From NCBI GenBank assembly GCA_002369315.1, contig DFDW01000013.1, positions 1-24,419 on the forward strand: a stretch of DNA of 24,419 nt, in the 5' to 3' direction. Below are positions 13,995 through 20,962 of the stretch, in pieces. The notes beneath the pieces were generated by a model. It did no database searches. It had not been told where the DNA came from and was given only the letters and a program-made list of their open reading frames with translations. The stretch is from Ruminococcaceae bacterium UBA3818. GTDB lineage: Bacteria; Bacillota; Clostridia; Oscillospirales; Ruminococcaceae. Position 1 is the first letter of the stretch; every line of letters begins with the position of its first letter. A program made the position numbers and the translations under genes.

Positions 13995-15169
13995 TGTTCT
14001 TCTCCGATCAGCCGAACCCGTACCACGCCGTCAATACCTGCCAGCGCGTCCAGGCACTCCTGGGACGGCTTTTCCAGCAGATCGATCAGTGTGTACGCCC
14101 AGGCATTGCGGCTGTGGTTGAGCATATGCTCAATGTTCAGCCGGTTTTGGGCCAGCACTGCGGTGATTTGTCCCACCATGTTGGTAATGTTGCGGTTGAT
14201 GATGGCGATTCGCCAGCCCTCTCCCCGGGGATATTCACAATCCGGGAAATTGACACTGTTCTTGATATTGCCGTTGACCAGGTATTCCTCCAGTTGGGCG
14301 GCTGCCATCCGGGCGCAGTTTTCCTCCGCTTCCGGTGTCGAAGCACCCAGATGCGGCATGGCGATCACGTTGGGATCGGCGATGATCCGGTCATCCGGGA
14401 AATCGGTTACATACCGGCTGAGATGTCCGGACTGTAAAGCCTCCAGTACCGCGTCGTCATCGATCAGGCCGCCCCGGGCAAAGTTCAGCATCACTGCACC
14501 GGGTTTCATGGCGGCAAGGGTCTCTTTGTTTATCATCCCTCTGGTCTTGGCTGTCTGCGGCAGGTGCAGCGTCAGAAAATCGCTTTTGCTCAACAATTCT
14601 TCCTGTGTTTTTGCGAGATTCACGCTGCGGGACAACCGCAGCGCCGCATCTACCGACAGAAACGGGTCGTAGCCGATTACCTCCATGCCCAATGTCACTG
14701 CCGCGTTGGCCACCATCACACCGATGGCCCCCAGTCCGATTACGCCCAGCGTTTTCCCGGCGATCTCTCCGCCGACAAAATCTTTTTTCGCTTTTTCCAT
14801 CCGCTTATCCACACCGGCGGCCCCTTTGTCGTGCTGCCTTTGAACCCACTGGATTCCCGGCACGATCCGGCGGCAGGCCAGCATCATGCCGCACAGCACC
14901 AGCTCCTTAACCGCATTGGCGTTGGCGCCGGGCGTGTTGAATACCACGACGCCCTCTTCGCTGCATCGGTCTACCGGGATGTTGTTGACCCCCGCGCCAG
15001 CCCGGGCAATGGCCAATAGCTGCTTGGGAAATGGTGTTTCCCCAAGCTCCGCGGACCGGACCAGCGCCACATCATAATCATCCCCTTCTTCGATAAAGCG
15101 GTAACGCTCTTTCGGCATCTGGGTATAAATAATATCAGAAATTTGATTGAATTTTTTTACTGTCAGCAT
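13991..15169 (-). CDS. serA: D-3-phosphoglycerate dehydrogenase
   Basis: A 392-residue enzyme that oxidises 3-phosphoglycerate to 3-phosphohydroxypyruvate with NAD, the first step of serine synthesis. The Rossmann motif GLGAIG is at 145-150 and the substrate-loop segment ARAGAGVNNIP at about 55-65. The catalytic Arg is Arg232 (NFARGG) and the His is His273 (MPHLGAST). The usual catalytic Glu position, Arg+29, is Arg261 in TDFPDDR; nearby Asp259/Asp260 may replace it. A C-terminal ACT domain (about 322-392, GWRIAIINRNITNMVGQI) is the place where serine inhibits related enzymes. AAGGAGG precedes ATG 15169, and the gene lies 15 nt after serC. Confidence 0.94.
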   Translation of the reverse strand: MLTVKKFNQISDIIYTQMPKERYRFIEEGDDYDVALVRSAELGETPFPKQLLAIARAGAGVNNIPVDRCSEEGVVVFNTPGANANAVKELVLCGMMLACRRIVPGIQWVQRQHDKGAAGVDKRMEKAKKDFVGGEIAGKTLGVIGLGAIGVMVANAAVTLGMEVIGYDPFLSVDAALRLSRSVNLAKTQEELLSKSDFLTLHLPQTAKTRGMINKETLAAMKPGAVMLNFARGGLIDDDAVLEALQSGHLSRYVTDFPDDRIIADPNVIAMPHLGASTPEAEENCARMAAAQLEEYLVNGNIKNSVNFPDCEYPRGEGWRIAIINRNITNMVGQITAVLAQNRLNIEHMLNHSRNAWAYTLIDLLEKPSQECLDALAGIDGVVRVRLIGEEQ

Positions 15170-15184
15170 CGAGAGCCCCTCCTT

Positions 15185-16273
15185 TTATTTGCGTAAACCT
15201 GCTTCGTAATCTTTCATGCAGGCCACCAGCGCCTCCACACCCTCTTTTGGCATACCATTATAAATAGAGGCCCGGCATCCGCCCACGCTGCGATGCCCTT
15301 TCAGGTTGATCATGCCCCGGCCCTCGGCCATCTGCAAAAATGCTTTGGTATCCTCCGGCATCGGAAGCGTAAAGGTCACATTCATAATGGAGCGGTCCTC
15401 TTTGGCCACCGGATTGTGAAACACCTGGGACCGATCGATAAAGTCATACAGCATTGCCGCTTTTTCCCGGTTTCGCTGCTCCATTGCCGCCACGCCTCCG
15501 TTGTTCTCCACCCACTGGAACATCAAGCCCGCCATATAAATGGCAAAGCAGGGGGGCGTATTGTACATAGAGCCATTTTCCGCCATGATTTTATACCGCA
15601 GCATCGTTGGCACAATGGGATCCACCTCCCGCTCCAGCAGATCCCGGCGGACAATAACCACCGTCAATCCGGCGGGGCCCATGTTTTTCTGTGCGCCCGC
15701 GTAGATCAGCGCATGAGCCTCCACATCGATTTCCCGGCCCAAAATCGCGCTGGACCAGTCGGCTACCAGCGGAATATCGCCAGTCTCGGGCAAGGTATTA
15801 TAGCAGGTTCCGAAAATGGTATTGTTTCCGGTGATATGCAAATAAGCCGCATCCGGGTTCAGAAGATCCGGTGTGATTTTTGGGATATACGAAAAGGTAT
15901 CTGCCTTGGAAGAGGTAACCGCGACCGCATTGCCCCATCGCTCTGCCTCTGCCAACGCTTTGCCTGCGAACTGCCCGGTGATGGCGTAGTTTGTGGTCTG
16001 TCCCTGCCGCGCCAGATTCATGGGAACAGCGGAAAACTGCATCGAAGCGCCTCCCTGCAAAAATAAAACCGCATAATGATCCGGGATATGCATCAGTCTG
16101 CGCAGGGCGCTTTCCGCATCCGCAATAATCTTCTCAAATGGCGCAGAACGATGGCTCATCTCCATCACACTGCATCCAGCGCCGGGATAGGAAACCAAAT
16201 CCTGTTTGGCCTGTTGTAAAATCTCAACCGGCATCATCGAAGGGCCTGCGGAAAAATTGTAAACTCGTTCCAT
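15185..16273 (-). CDS. serC: Phosphoserine aminotransferase
   Basis: A 362-residue PLP enzyme of class V aminotransferases that makes phosphoserine from 3-phosphohydroxypyruvate and glutamate. The start VYNFSAGPSMMP, the motif MEMSHRS at 37-43, FLQGGASMQF at about 71-80, and the PLP-binding Lys196 in YAGAQKNMGPAG are all typical of SerC. The end, LKGHRSVGGCRASIYN, is the conserved C-terminal signature. The length is normal. GGAGG lies about 8 nt before ATG 16273. It is the first structural gene of serC-serA-DUF1015 and lies behind a leader with a terminator and a Ser/Cys-rich leader ORF, so attenuation by charged tRNA is likely. Confidence 0.96.
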   Translation of the reverse strand: MERVYNFSAGPSMMPVEILQQAKQDLVSYPGAGCSVMEMSHRSAPFEKIIADAESALRRLMHIPDHYAVLFLQGGASMQFSAVPMNLARQGQTTNYAITGQFAGKALAEAERWGNAVAVTSSKADTFSYIPKITPDLLNPDAAYLHITGNNTIFGTCYNTLPETGDIPLVADWSSAILGREIDVEAHALIYAGAQKNMGPAGLTVVIVRRDLLEREVDPIVPTMLRYKIMAENGSMYNTPPCFAIYMAGLMFQWVENNGGVAAMEQRNREKAAMLYDFIDRSQVFHNPVAKEDRSIMNVTFTLPMPEDTKAFLQMAEGRGMINLKGHRSVGGCRASIYNGMPKEGVEALVACMKDYEAGLRK

Positions 16274-16304
16274 TTCTTGCTACCTCCAAAATGATAATTG
16301 CAAA

Positions 16305-16338
16305 TAAAAAAGCCGAAGAGCGTATGCTCTTCGGCTTT
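16305..16338 (-). terminator. Attenuator terminator before serC
   Basis: On the minus strand a 13-bp stem, AAAGCCGAAGAGC (16338-16326) with GCTCTTCGGCTTT, loop ATAC, then a T run (16310-16305). It lies inside the ser leader, about 18 nt before the serC ribosome binding site, so it must be bypassed for serC to be expressed. Its 5' arm (16334-16327) can instead pair with 16415-16407. Confidence 0.88.
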
Positions 16339-16397
16339 CACGACAGATATAGATTATCCGGCCGTCCCATCTTGCTGTTTATCCAAGGCCGCAACAA

Positions 16398-16490
16398 TCA
16401 ATCGTTCCGAAAAAAGCGTACGCCAAGCGCAGGCACTGCAGAAGTGCCTGAACAACAAGATGATGAAATTGCAGTAAAGCAAAGTTTCAT
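16398..16490 (-). CDS. Ser/Cys-rich leader peptide of the ser operon
   Basis: A 30-residue leader ORF inside the 5' untranslated region of serC. AAAGGA (16506-16501) lies 10 nt before ATG 16490-16488. Residues 9-15 are Ser-Ser-Ser-Cys-Cys-Ser-Gly (codons TCA TCA TCT TGT TGT TCA GGC), with Ser17 and Cys4 in addition: 5 Ser and 3 Cys in 30. All Ser codons are TCA or TCT, readable by a tRNA-Ser with UGA anticodon. The stop TGA (16400-16398) lies upstream of the intrinsic terminator at 16338-16305. This is the layout of attenuation leader peptides such as trpL and hisL. The peptide probably has no function after synthesis. The expected effect is that slow Ser decoding favours antitermination. Coding is inferred from content and position only. 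Confidence 0.72.
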   Translation of the reverse strand: MKLCFTAISSSCCSGTSAVPALGVRFFRND

Positions 16491-16524
16491 CTGCGTACGT
16501 TCCTTTCCGAAAATTTATGGAGCC

Positions 16525-16553
16525 ATCTTACATCTATCCTATGCAATTGTCAA
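16525..16553 (-). promoter_or_regulatory. Promoter of the ser operon
   Basis: Consensus TTGACA (16553-16548), 17-bp spacer, TAAGAT (16530-16525); start near 16518. The -35 box overlaps the stop codon of the patatin-like gene (16552-16550), with no terminator between the two genes. Confidence 0.8.
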
Positions 16554-17878
16554 GGGTTTGTATCCACTTTATTTTCTGCTTTTGGCTGGCGCAGGCTGCA
16601 AAGATACATGGCGGCCAGAAATTCTTCGGTCACCGCCGAACACAGAGCACGCACTGCCGACGGGGAAAAACAGCCTTCCAGCATTTCGTCCAGACACCGG
16701 CAGCAGTATAAAAGCACCAGCCGCTTTTCCAAGCCCATCAAATGCTTTGTCAGCTCTTTTGCCGACCGGGCTGCCAGGATCCTGGGGATTTTCTCCGCAT
16801 CCCGCTCCAGTTTTTGATAGTTTTCGGTCAGGACCGCTTCCATCGACCGGGCTGTATACTCTTCCAAAGGCGTTACATCCAGCAGCCGGGCCGCCGTCTC
16901 GCAGCAGGCCAAAGCGATTGTCTCGCTGTCGAGCCGCCCCTGCGGCCGGTCCAAAATCTGCCGCAGCTTTCGCTGCGCCCTGGCCTGCGCCGGATAGACA
17001 TTTCCCGGAATCAGATACATGCCGCTTTTGGCCAGCAGAATGTCCGACTGTTTTTCTATCCGCCGGTACAACGCCGTTGTTTCCCCCGGTAAAAAGGTAT
17101 ACAGAAAGCCTTCCCTTTTGCCGAACGCCTTTAGGGTTTCCAGATAACCCAGCTGGATATTCCGGACGGTTGTATCACTGTCAAACAGCAAAAAAACGCC
17201 CAAATCCCACCGGCTTTTCAAACAGCGCAGCCGCACCGTGGGGAAATCCATCTTTTTCACAATGCCAATGGCGTCCAAATCAACCGCCACAATGTCGTCG
17301 GCGCCCATTTCAACTGCCATTTTCACCGGCAAATTGTCCGAATAACCGCCATCGATATAGGTCTTGTCACCGATCACCCGCGCTTTCATCGCGGGAAAGC
17401 ACGCGGCGCTGGCCATCAGGTAATCCACCAATTCTCCCACCGGAACAGACTCTTTGGAAAGGACCTTCGGCACCAGCCGTGGATATTCCACCGTTATGAA
17501 TCCAAATTCCACTGGGGATCGGCGAATTTTTTCCTCGTCGATATAAGCCCGAAGCATCTGCTCCAGAGGCCGGGGATCCGCGCCGCCGTTTTTTACCATT
17601 TCCGAGAGAAACGTTCCCACCTTGCCGGTGAGGTCCTTCCGTCCCTCTATTTTATCTGTCACCGCCACATCCATCACATCGCTGGTCTTCAGCTTCTGCC
17701 ACATGTGTTCAGCCAGTTCATAATCCTTTTGCACCATCATTGCGCCGTTAAGCGCCCCCACCGATGTTCCGGTAACGATTTCATAATCAAAATCCAGTTC
17801 CTGCAGCGCTTTCCACACGCCGATCTGATAGGAACCGCGGGAACCGCCTCCTCCCAGGACCACCGCTTTTTTTCCCAT
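16550..17878 (-). CDS. Patatin-like phospholipase family protein
   Basis: A 442-residue cytoplasmic serine hydrolase, expected to cleave acyl esters of phospholipids. The patatin domain (about 4-190) shows the oxyanion loop GGGGSRG at 9-15, the nucleophile Ser39 in GTSVG, and the dyad Asp176 in DGGYSDN. After it, residues about 200-442 form a helix-rich extension without a motif I know (RRIEKQSDILL, TARSMEAVLTENYQKLERDAEKI). It is longer than the minimal bacterial patatin (about 300). I start at ATG 17878 after GGAGGG and reject a 22-residue extension that crosses the promoter. There is no signal peptide. It lies directly upstream of the ser promoter on the same strand, and readthrough would enter the ser leader and meet its attenuator. 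Confidence 0.88.
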   Translation of the reverse strand: MGKKAVVLGGGGSRGSYQIGVWKALQELDFDYEIVTGTSVGALNGAMMVQKDYELAEHMWQKLKTSDVMDVAVTDKIEGRKDLTGKVGTFLSEMVKNGGADPRPLEQMLRAYIDEEKIRRSPVEFGFITVEYPRLVPKVLSKESVPVGELVDYLMASAACFPAMKARVIGDKTYIDGGYSDNLPVKMAVEMGADDIVAVDLDAIGIVKKMDFPTVRLRCLKSRWDLGVFLLFDSDTTVRNIQLGYLETLKAFGKREGFLYTFLPGETTALYRRIEKQSDILLAKSGMYLIPGNVYPAQARAQRKLRQILDRPQGRLDSETIALACCETAARLLDVTPLEEYTARSMEAVLTENYQKLERDAEKIPRILAARSAKELTKHLMGLEKRLVLLYCCRCLDEMLEGCFSPSAVRALCSAVTEEFLAAMYLCSLRQPKAENKVDTNP

Positions 17879-17900
17879 AATGCCCTCCTTTTTTCTTTGT

Positions 17901-17929
17901 ATTATACGGAAAATCTTCTTTTGCCGCAA
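17901..17929 (-). promoter_or_regulatory. Promoter of the patatin-like gene
   Basis: On the minus strand TTGCGG (17929-17924), 17-bp spacer, TATAAT (17906-17901), about 23 nt before ATG 17878. Confidence 0.6.
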
Positions 17930-17964
17930 CCATTGTTTTCGCAAAAGATTTTATCTGGATATCA

Positions 17965-17994
17965 TTGACATTCTCTATGCTTTTTTGATATACT
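17965..17994 (+). promoter_or_regulatory. Promoter of the second MATE gene
   Basis: TTGACA (17965-17970), 18-bp spacer, TATACT (17989-17994). The start near 18001 gives a leader of about 60 nt. It is divergent from the patatin promoter. Confidence 0.72.
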
Positions 17995-18063
17995 GGTCAG
18001 ACAACCTAATACATTTTAAGACAACTTTGCCCTATTTATTTTACCACAAAGAAAGGAGCCGTT

Positions 18064-19431
18064 ATGTCAAAGCTTCATATCAAAAGTTTTTTTGGCGATA
18101 AACTTTTTTATAAAGAAGTAACCGCCATTGCCCTGCCGATTATGGCGCAGCAGTTTGTCACCTCTTTTGTCAACCTGATTGATAATGTTATGGTCGGCGG
18201 CGTTGGACAAACGGCTTTGACAACCGTTACGGTTGCCAACCGCTTTTACATGATTGCGTCATCTATCATGTTTGGATTGTGCGGCGCGGCCGGTATCTAT
18301 ATTGCCCAAAACTATGGTGCCGGCAAAAACGAGCGGTGCCAGAAAATTCTCAACATTAACCTCTCCGTTGGTTTTTTGATTATGTCGCTTTTTACCGGCG
18401 TACTGTTTGTCGCCCCTGAATGGACTATCCATTTGTTTTCCCGCACGCCGGAAATTGTCGATTTGGGGCTCGAGTATATCTACTACGCCAAATTCACCTA
18501 CATTCCTTATGGGATCTCCTTCACCTGCATGATGGCCATGCGCGCCATCGGATTAAACAAAATCCAATTGAAAGTGGGTACTGCCACCGTGTTGACCAAC
18601 ACGGTTTTAAACTACATCCTAATCTATGGCAAACTGGGCGCCCCTGCCATGGGGGTCAAAGGCGCTGCACTGGCCACCATGATCGCCCGTTTGCTGGAAA
18701 TGACCATCTATCTGGTGCTGTTGATCCGGCAGCGGCATTTCTATAAATTGGATCTCAAAGGCCTGATTTTCCTGGATTGGTCTTTGATGAAAAGTATGCT
18801 GGCCAAAGCAGTTCCCCTGACTGCAAACGAATTGTTTTTTTCTATCGGCACTTCTTTGGTGTTTAAATCTTATATGCGTGCGGACGAACTGCTGGTCGCG
18901 GCGATTTCGGTTGTTGATACGGTAATGAATCTGGCGTTTATCGTTTTCGGCGGACTCTCTTCCGCCATCGCCATTTTTATCGGCGGCAAACTGGGTGCCA
19001 ATAAGCTGGAAGAAGCAAAATCCGACGCGAAAAAAATCATCGTTTTCGGCGTTATGGTTTCCATGGTTCTGGGCGCGGCTTTGTTCTGCATCGCGCCGTA
19101 TATCCATCATCTGTATGCGTTAAGCGACGAAGCAATCCACGCGCTGGAAGTACTCATCCGCATCAAAAGCTGCTTGATGCCGATCTATGTGGTCAATGTC
19201 TGCACTTTCTATGTACTGCGCGCCGGCGGCGATACTTTCTCCACCATGCTCATTGATTCCGGTTTTCTTTGGGTCGGTCCGGTCGCGGTATCTACTCTGC
19301 TTTCCATCTTCACACCGATCGGCGTTGTCCCGCTGTATATCACCATTGAATTGCTGGATCTTGTGAAAATGTTTATCGCGTTCTGGTTTTTAAAACGAGG
19401 CCGCTGGGTCCGCAACCTGGCCGCCGACTGA
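18064..19431 (+). CDS. MATE family efflux transporter
   Basis: A 455-residue MATE exporter with 12 predicted membrane helices. The N-terminal half has PIMAQQFVTSFVNLIDNVMVGG, then FGLCGAAGIYIAQNYGAGKNE in the loop after helix 2; the second half has GGLSSAIAIFIGGKLGANKLEEAKSDA at the equivalent place. It is clearly different in sequence from the MATE protein at 6224-7612, so it is not a recent duplicate. AAAGGAG lies about 5-6 nt before ATG 18064. The serine hydrolase gene follows 62 bp later with its own ribosome binding site and no clear terminator between, so the two may be co-transcribed. Substrate unknown. Confidence 0.92.
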   Translation: MSKLHIKSFFGDKLFYKEVTAIALPIMAQQFVTSFVNLIDNVMVGGVGQTALTTVTVANRFYMIASSIMFGLCGAAGIYIAQNYGAGKNERCQKILNINLSVGFLIMSLFTGVLFVAPEWTIHLFSRTPEIVDLGLEYIYYAKFTYIPYGISFTCMMAMRAIGLNKIQLKVGTATVLTNTVLNYILIYGKLGAPAMGVKGAALATMIARLLEMTIYLVLLIRQRHFYKLDLKGLIFLDWSLMKSMLAKAVPLTANELFFSIGTSLVFKSYMRADELLVAAISVVDTVMNLAFIVFGGLSSAIAIFIGGKLGANKLEEAKSDAKKIIVFGVMVSMVLGAALFCIAPYIHHLYALSDEAIHALEVLIRIKSCLMPIYVVNVCTFYVLRAGGDTFSTMLIDSGFLWVGPVAVSTLLSIFTPIGVVPLYITIELLDLVKMFIAFWFLKRGRWVRNLAAD

Positions 19432-19493
19432 TCCGGGTCCACGCGGGCCGGAAATCAGCCTTTTCTGCCTGCCTTTCGAAAGGAGAAAAACCG

Positions 19494-20873
19494 ATGTCTC
19501 TTTCTTCTAATTTATCCGCCTCTTTTGAATCTTATGTTGAAACCGTGATGCAAACCTATGACGCCGTCGGAATCGCTGTCGCTGTCGTCGATCGGGAAGG
19601 GCCGGTATGGGAACGGTTTTTCGGTTACCGAGACCAGGCGCTGAAACTCCCTATCGATCGGGATACTATCTTTGGACTGGCGTCGGTCACCAAATCCTTT
19701 ACCTGCCTGGCGGTTCTGCAGCTCGCCCAGCAGGGGAAAATCGACCTGGATGCGCCGGTCAGCCGCTACATTCCAGCTTTTCAAAATGCCCATCGGGAAA
19801 AGCCGGTTCTGGTCCGCCATCTGATGAGCCATACCGGCAGCTTTTGGCCGGTACAGCGAAAAACGGTGGAACCGCTGGCCCGGAAAATGGGTTTGTGGAA
19901 TCATGACATCGACTTGGCATACAGCGTTCCTTTTTCCCAGGCTTCGGTACAGGAAGTCTGCGCGGATTTGGATGCGCAGGAGACGCCGCTGGGAAATCCC
20001 GGCGAATATCTAAGCTACTCCAATGACAGCTTTGGCCTGTTATCCGACATCATCCGTACCCAGGGCGGCGAAGACACCTATGCCGACTACATGAAAAAGC
20101 ATGTTCTTCGCCCTCTTGATATGTCCCGCAGCGGATGCGGCTTTTTGCCTCCCGCCGCCGATTCCAATGCGGCAGTTCTGTACGAAGAGCGGGACGGCCG
20201 CTTACTGGCCACCCGGGATTATCACGACAATGCCTTTGTGATGATGGGCGGCGGTGCCATGAAATCCACCGTCCGGGATATGGAGAAGTATCTCCAGCTC
20301 TATCTGCAGCAGGGAGCGCCTTTGCTCTCCCCCGATTCTTTTCGCCGCATGACGGCTTCCTACGCTTCTTACCGCCCAAAAACCGGGTACGGATACGGAC
20401 TTTCGGCAGGTGCCCTGGCCGGACATCCTGTATTCGGGCACGGCGGCAGCCTGACCGGGGTTTCTTCCGCCATCAGTTTCTGCCCCGATGCCGGATACGG
20501 CGTGGTCGTTTTATGCAATACCACCGGCGTCCCCGCCACTTCGATTGCCGAAGCCGCCATGCTCTGGTGTCTCGGCCGAGAACCCCGGCCCGAAGAGCCT
20601 GCGCCTTGCGCCCCATGGCCGCTTCCTCTCCAGCAAAAAGCCTGCGGACGGTATGTTTCCGCCGAGGACAGTACCATCGAAATTTCCATGAACGACGGGA
20701 AAATGGAGGTATTTTCCTCCGGCAAGTCCCGCCCGTACCGTTTTTCAGAGCCCGGTGTTTTATTCCTTCAGTCCAAAATGACCTGGTCTGATTTGACCTT
20801 GTTTTCCAACCCGCAGAAAGAAATCTTTGCCGTGCGGTATGGTGGGCGGATGCTGAAAAAGGAACCCTCCTGA
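19494..20873 (+). CDS. Beta-lactamase-fold (class C-like) serine hydrolase
   Basis: A 459-residue serine hydrolase of the beta-lactamase/penicillin-binding protein superfamily (COG1680 type). The three active-site elements are present: S-x-x-K as Ser64-Val-Thr-Lys67 in GLASVTKSF, Y-x-N as Tyr175-Ser-Asn177 in YLSYSNDSFG, and HGG at 316-318 (GHGGSLTG) in place of KTG. It has no signal peptide or membrane segment, so it probably acts in the cytoplasm. Enzymes of this type are esterases, amidases or peptidases more often than antibiotic beta-lactamases. The C-terminal 80 residues (CGRYVSAEDSTIEI onward) look like the small lipocalin-like end domain. AAAGGAG lies 8-9 nt before ATG 19494. It follows the MATE gene by 62 bp and ends before a bidirectional terminator. 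Confidence 0.9.
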   Translation: MSLSSNLSASFESYVETVMQTYDAVGIAVAVVDREGPVWERFFGYRDQALKLPIDRDTIFGLASVTKSFTCLAVLQLAQQGKIDLDAPVSRYIPAFQNAHREKPVLVRHLMSHTGSFWPVQRKTVEPLARKMGLWNHDIDLAYSVPFSQASVQEVCADLDAQETPLGNPGEYLSYSNDSFGLLSDIIRTQGGEDTYADYMKKHVLRPLDMSRSGCGFLPPAADSNAAVLYEERDGRLLATRDYHDNAFVMMGGGAMKSTVRDMEKYLQLYLQQGAPLLSPDSFRRMTASYASYRPKTGYGYGLSAGALAGHPVFGHGGSLTGVSSAISFCPDAGYGVVVLCNTTGVPATSIAEAAMLWCLGREPRPEEPAPCAPWPLPLQQKACGRYVSAEDSTIEISMNDGKMEVFSSGKSRPYRFSEPGVLFLQSKMTWSDLTLFSNPQKEIFAVRYGGRMLKKEPS

Positions 20874-20914
20874 AAGGAAAAGTGTCTTCTCTTTTCCCAA
20901 AGCTGAGACATTAT

Positions 20915-20952
20915 AAAAAGGACCGAAAGGATTTTGCCTTTCGGTCCTTTTT
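20915..20952. terminator. Bidirectional terminator between hydrolase and purL
   Basis: A perfect 16-bp stem (20915-20930 with 20937-20952), loop ATTTTG, with A and T runs for both directions. Confidence 0.93.
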
Positions 20953-20962
20953 GTTTGGAATT

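Larger units (their letters stand above)
16274..16518 (-). promoter_or_regulatory. Structured attenuator leader of serC-serA-DUF1015
   Basis: About 245 nt from the predicted start to the serC ATG. On the minus strand, CGTACGC (16499-16493) can pair with GCGTACG (16423-16417), closing a three-way junction with hairpin A (GATGAAA, 16491-16485, with TTTCATC, 16468-16462) and hairpin B (CAGGCACT with AGTGCCTG, 16450-16430). Six T residues follow (16415-16410). A second fold (GATT...CGGCC with GGCCG...AATC, about 16402-16353) comes before the terminator. TTTTTTCGG (16415-16407) can pair with CCGAAGAG (16334-16327) as antiterminator. I looked for the T-box core (AGGGTGGNACCGCG) and did not find it; AGATGGGACGGCC at about 16373-16361 is only a weak likeness. 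Confidence 0.62.

Noticed and set aside
16353..16410. Possible T-box core in the ser leader (AGATGGGACGGCC)
   Set aside because: It does not match AGGGTGGNACCGCG, the bulge TGGG would not pair with tRNA-Ser GCCA, and no AGTA or GGTG stem I motifs or Ser specifier loop were found.
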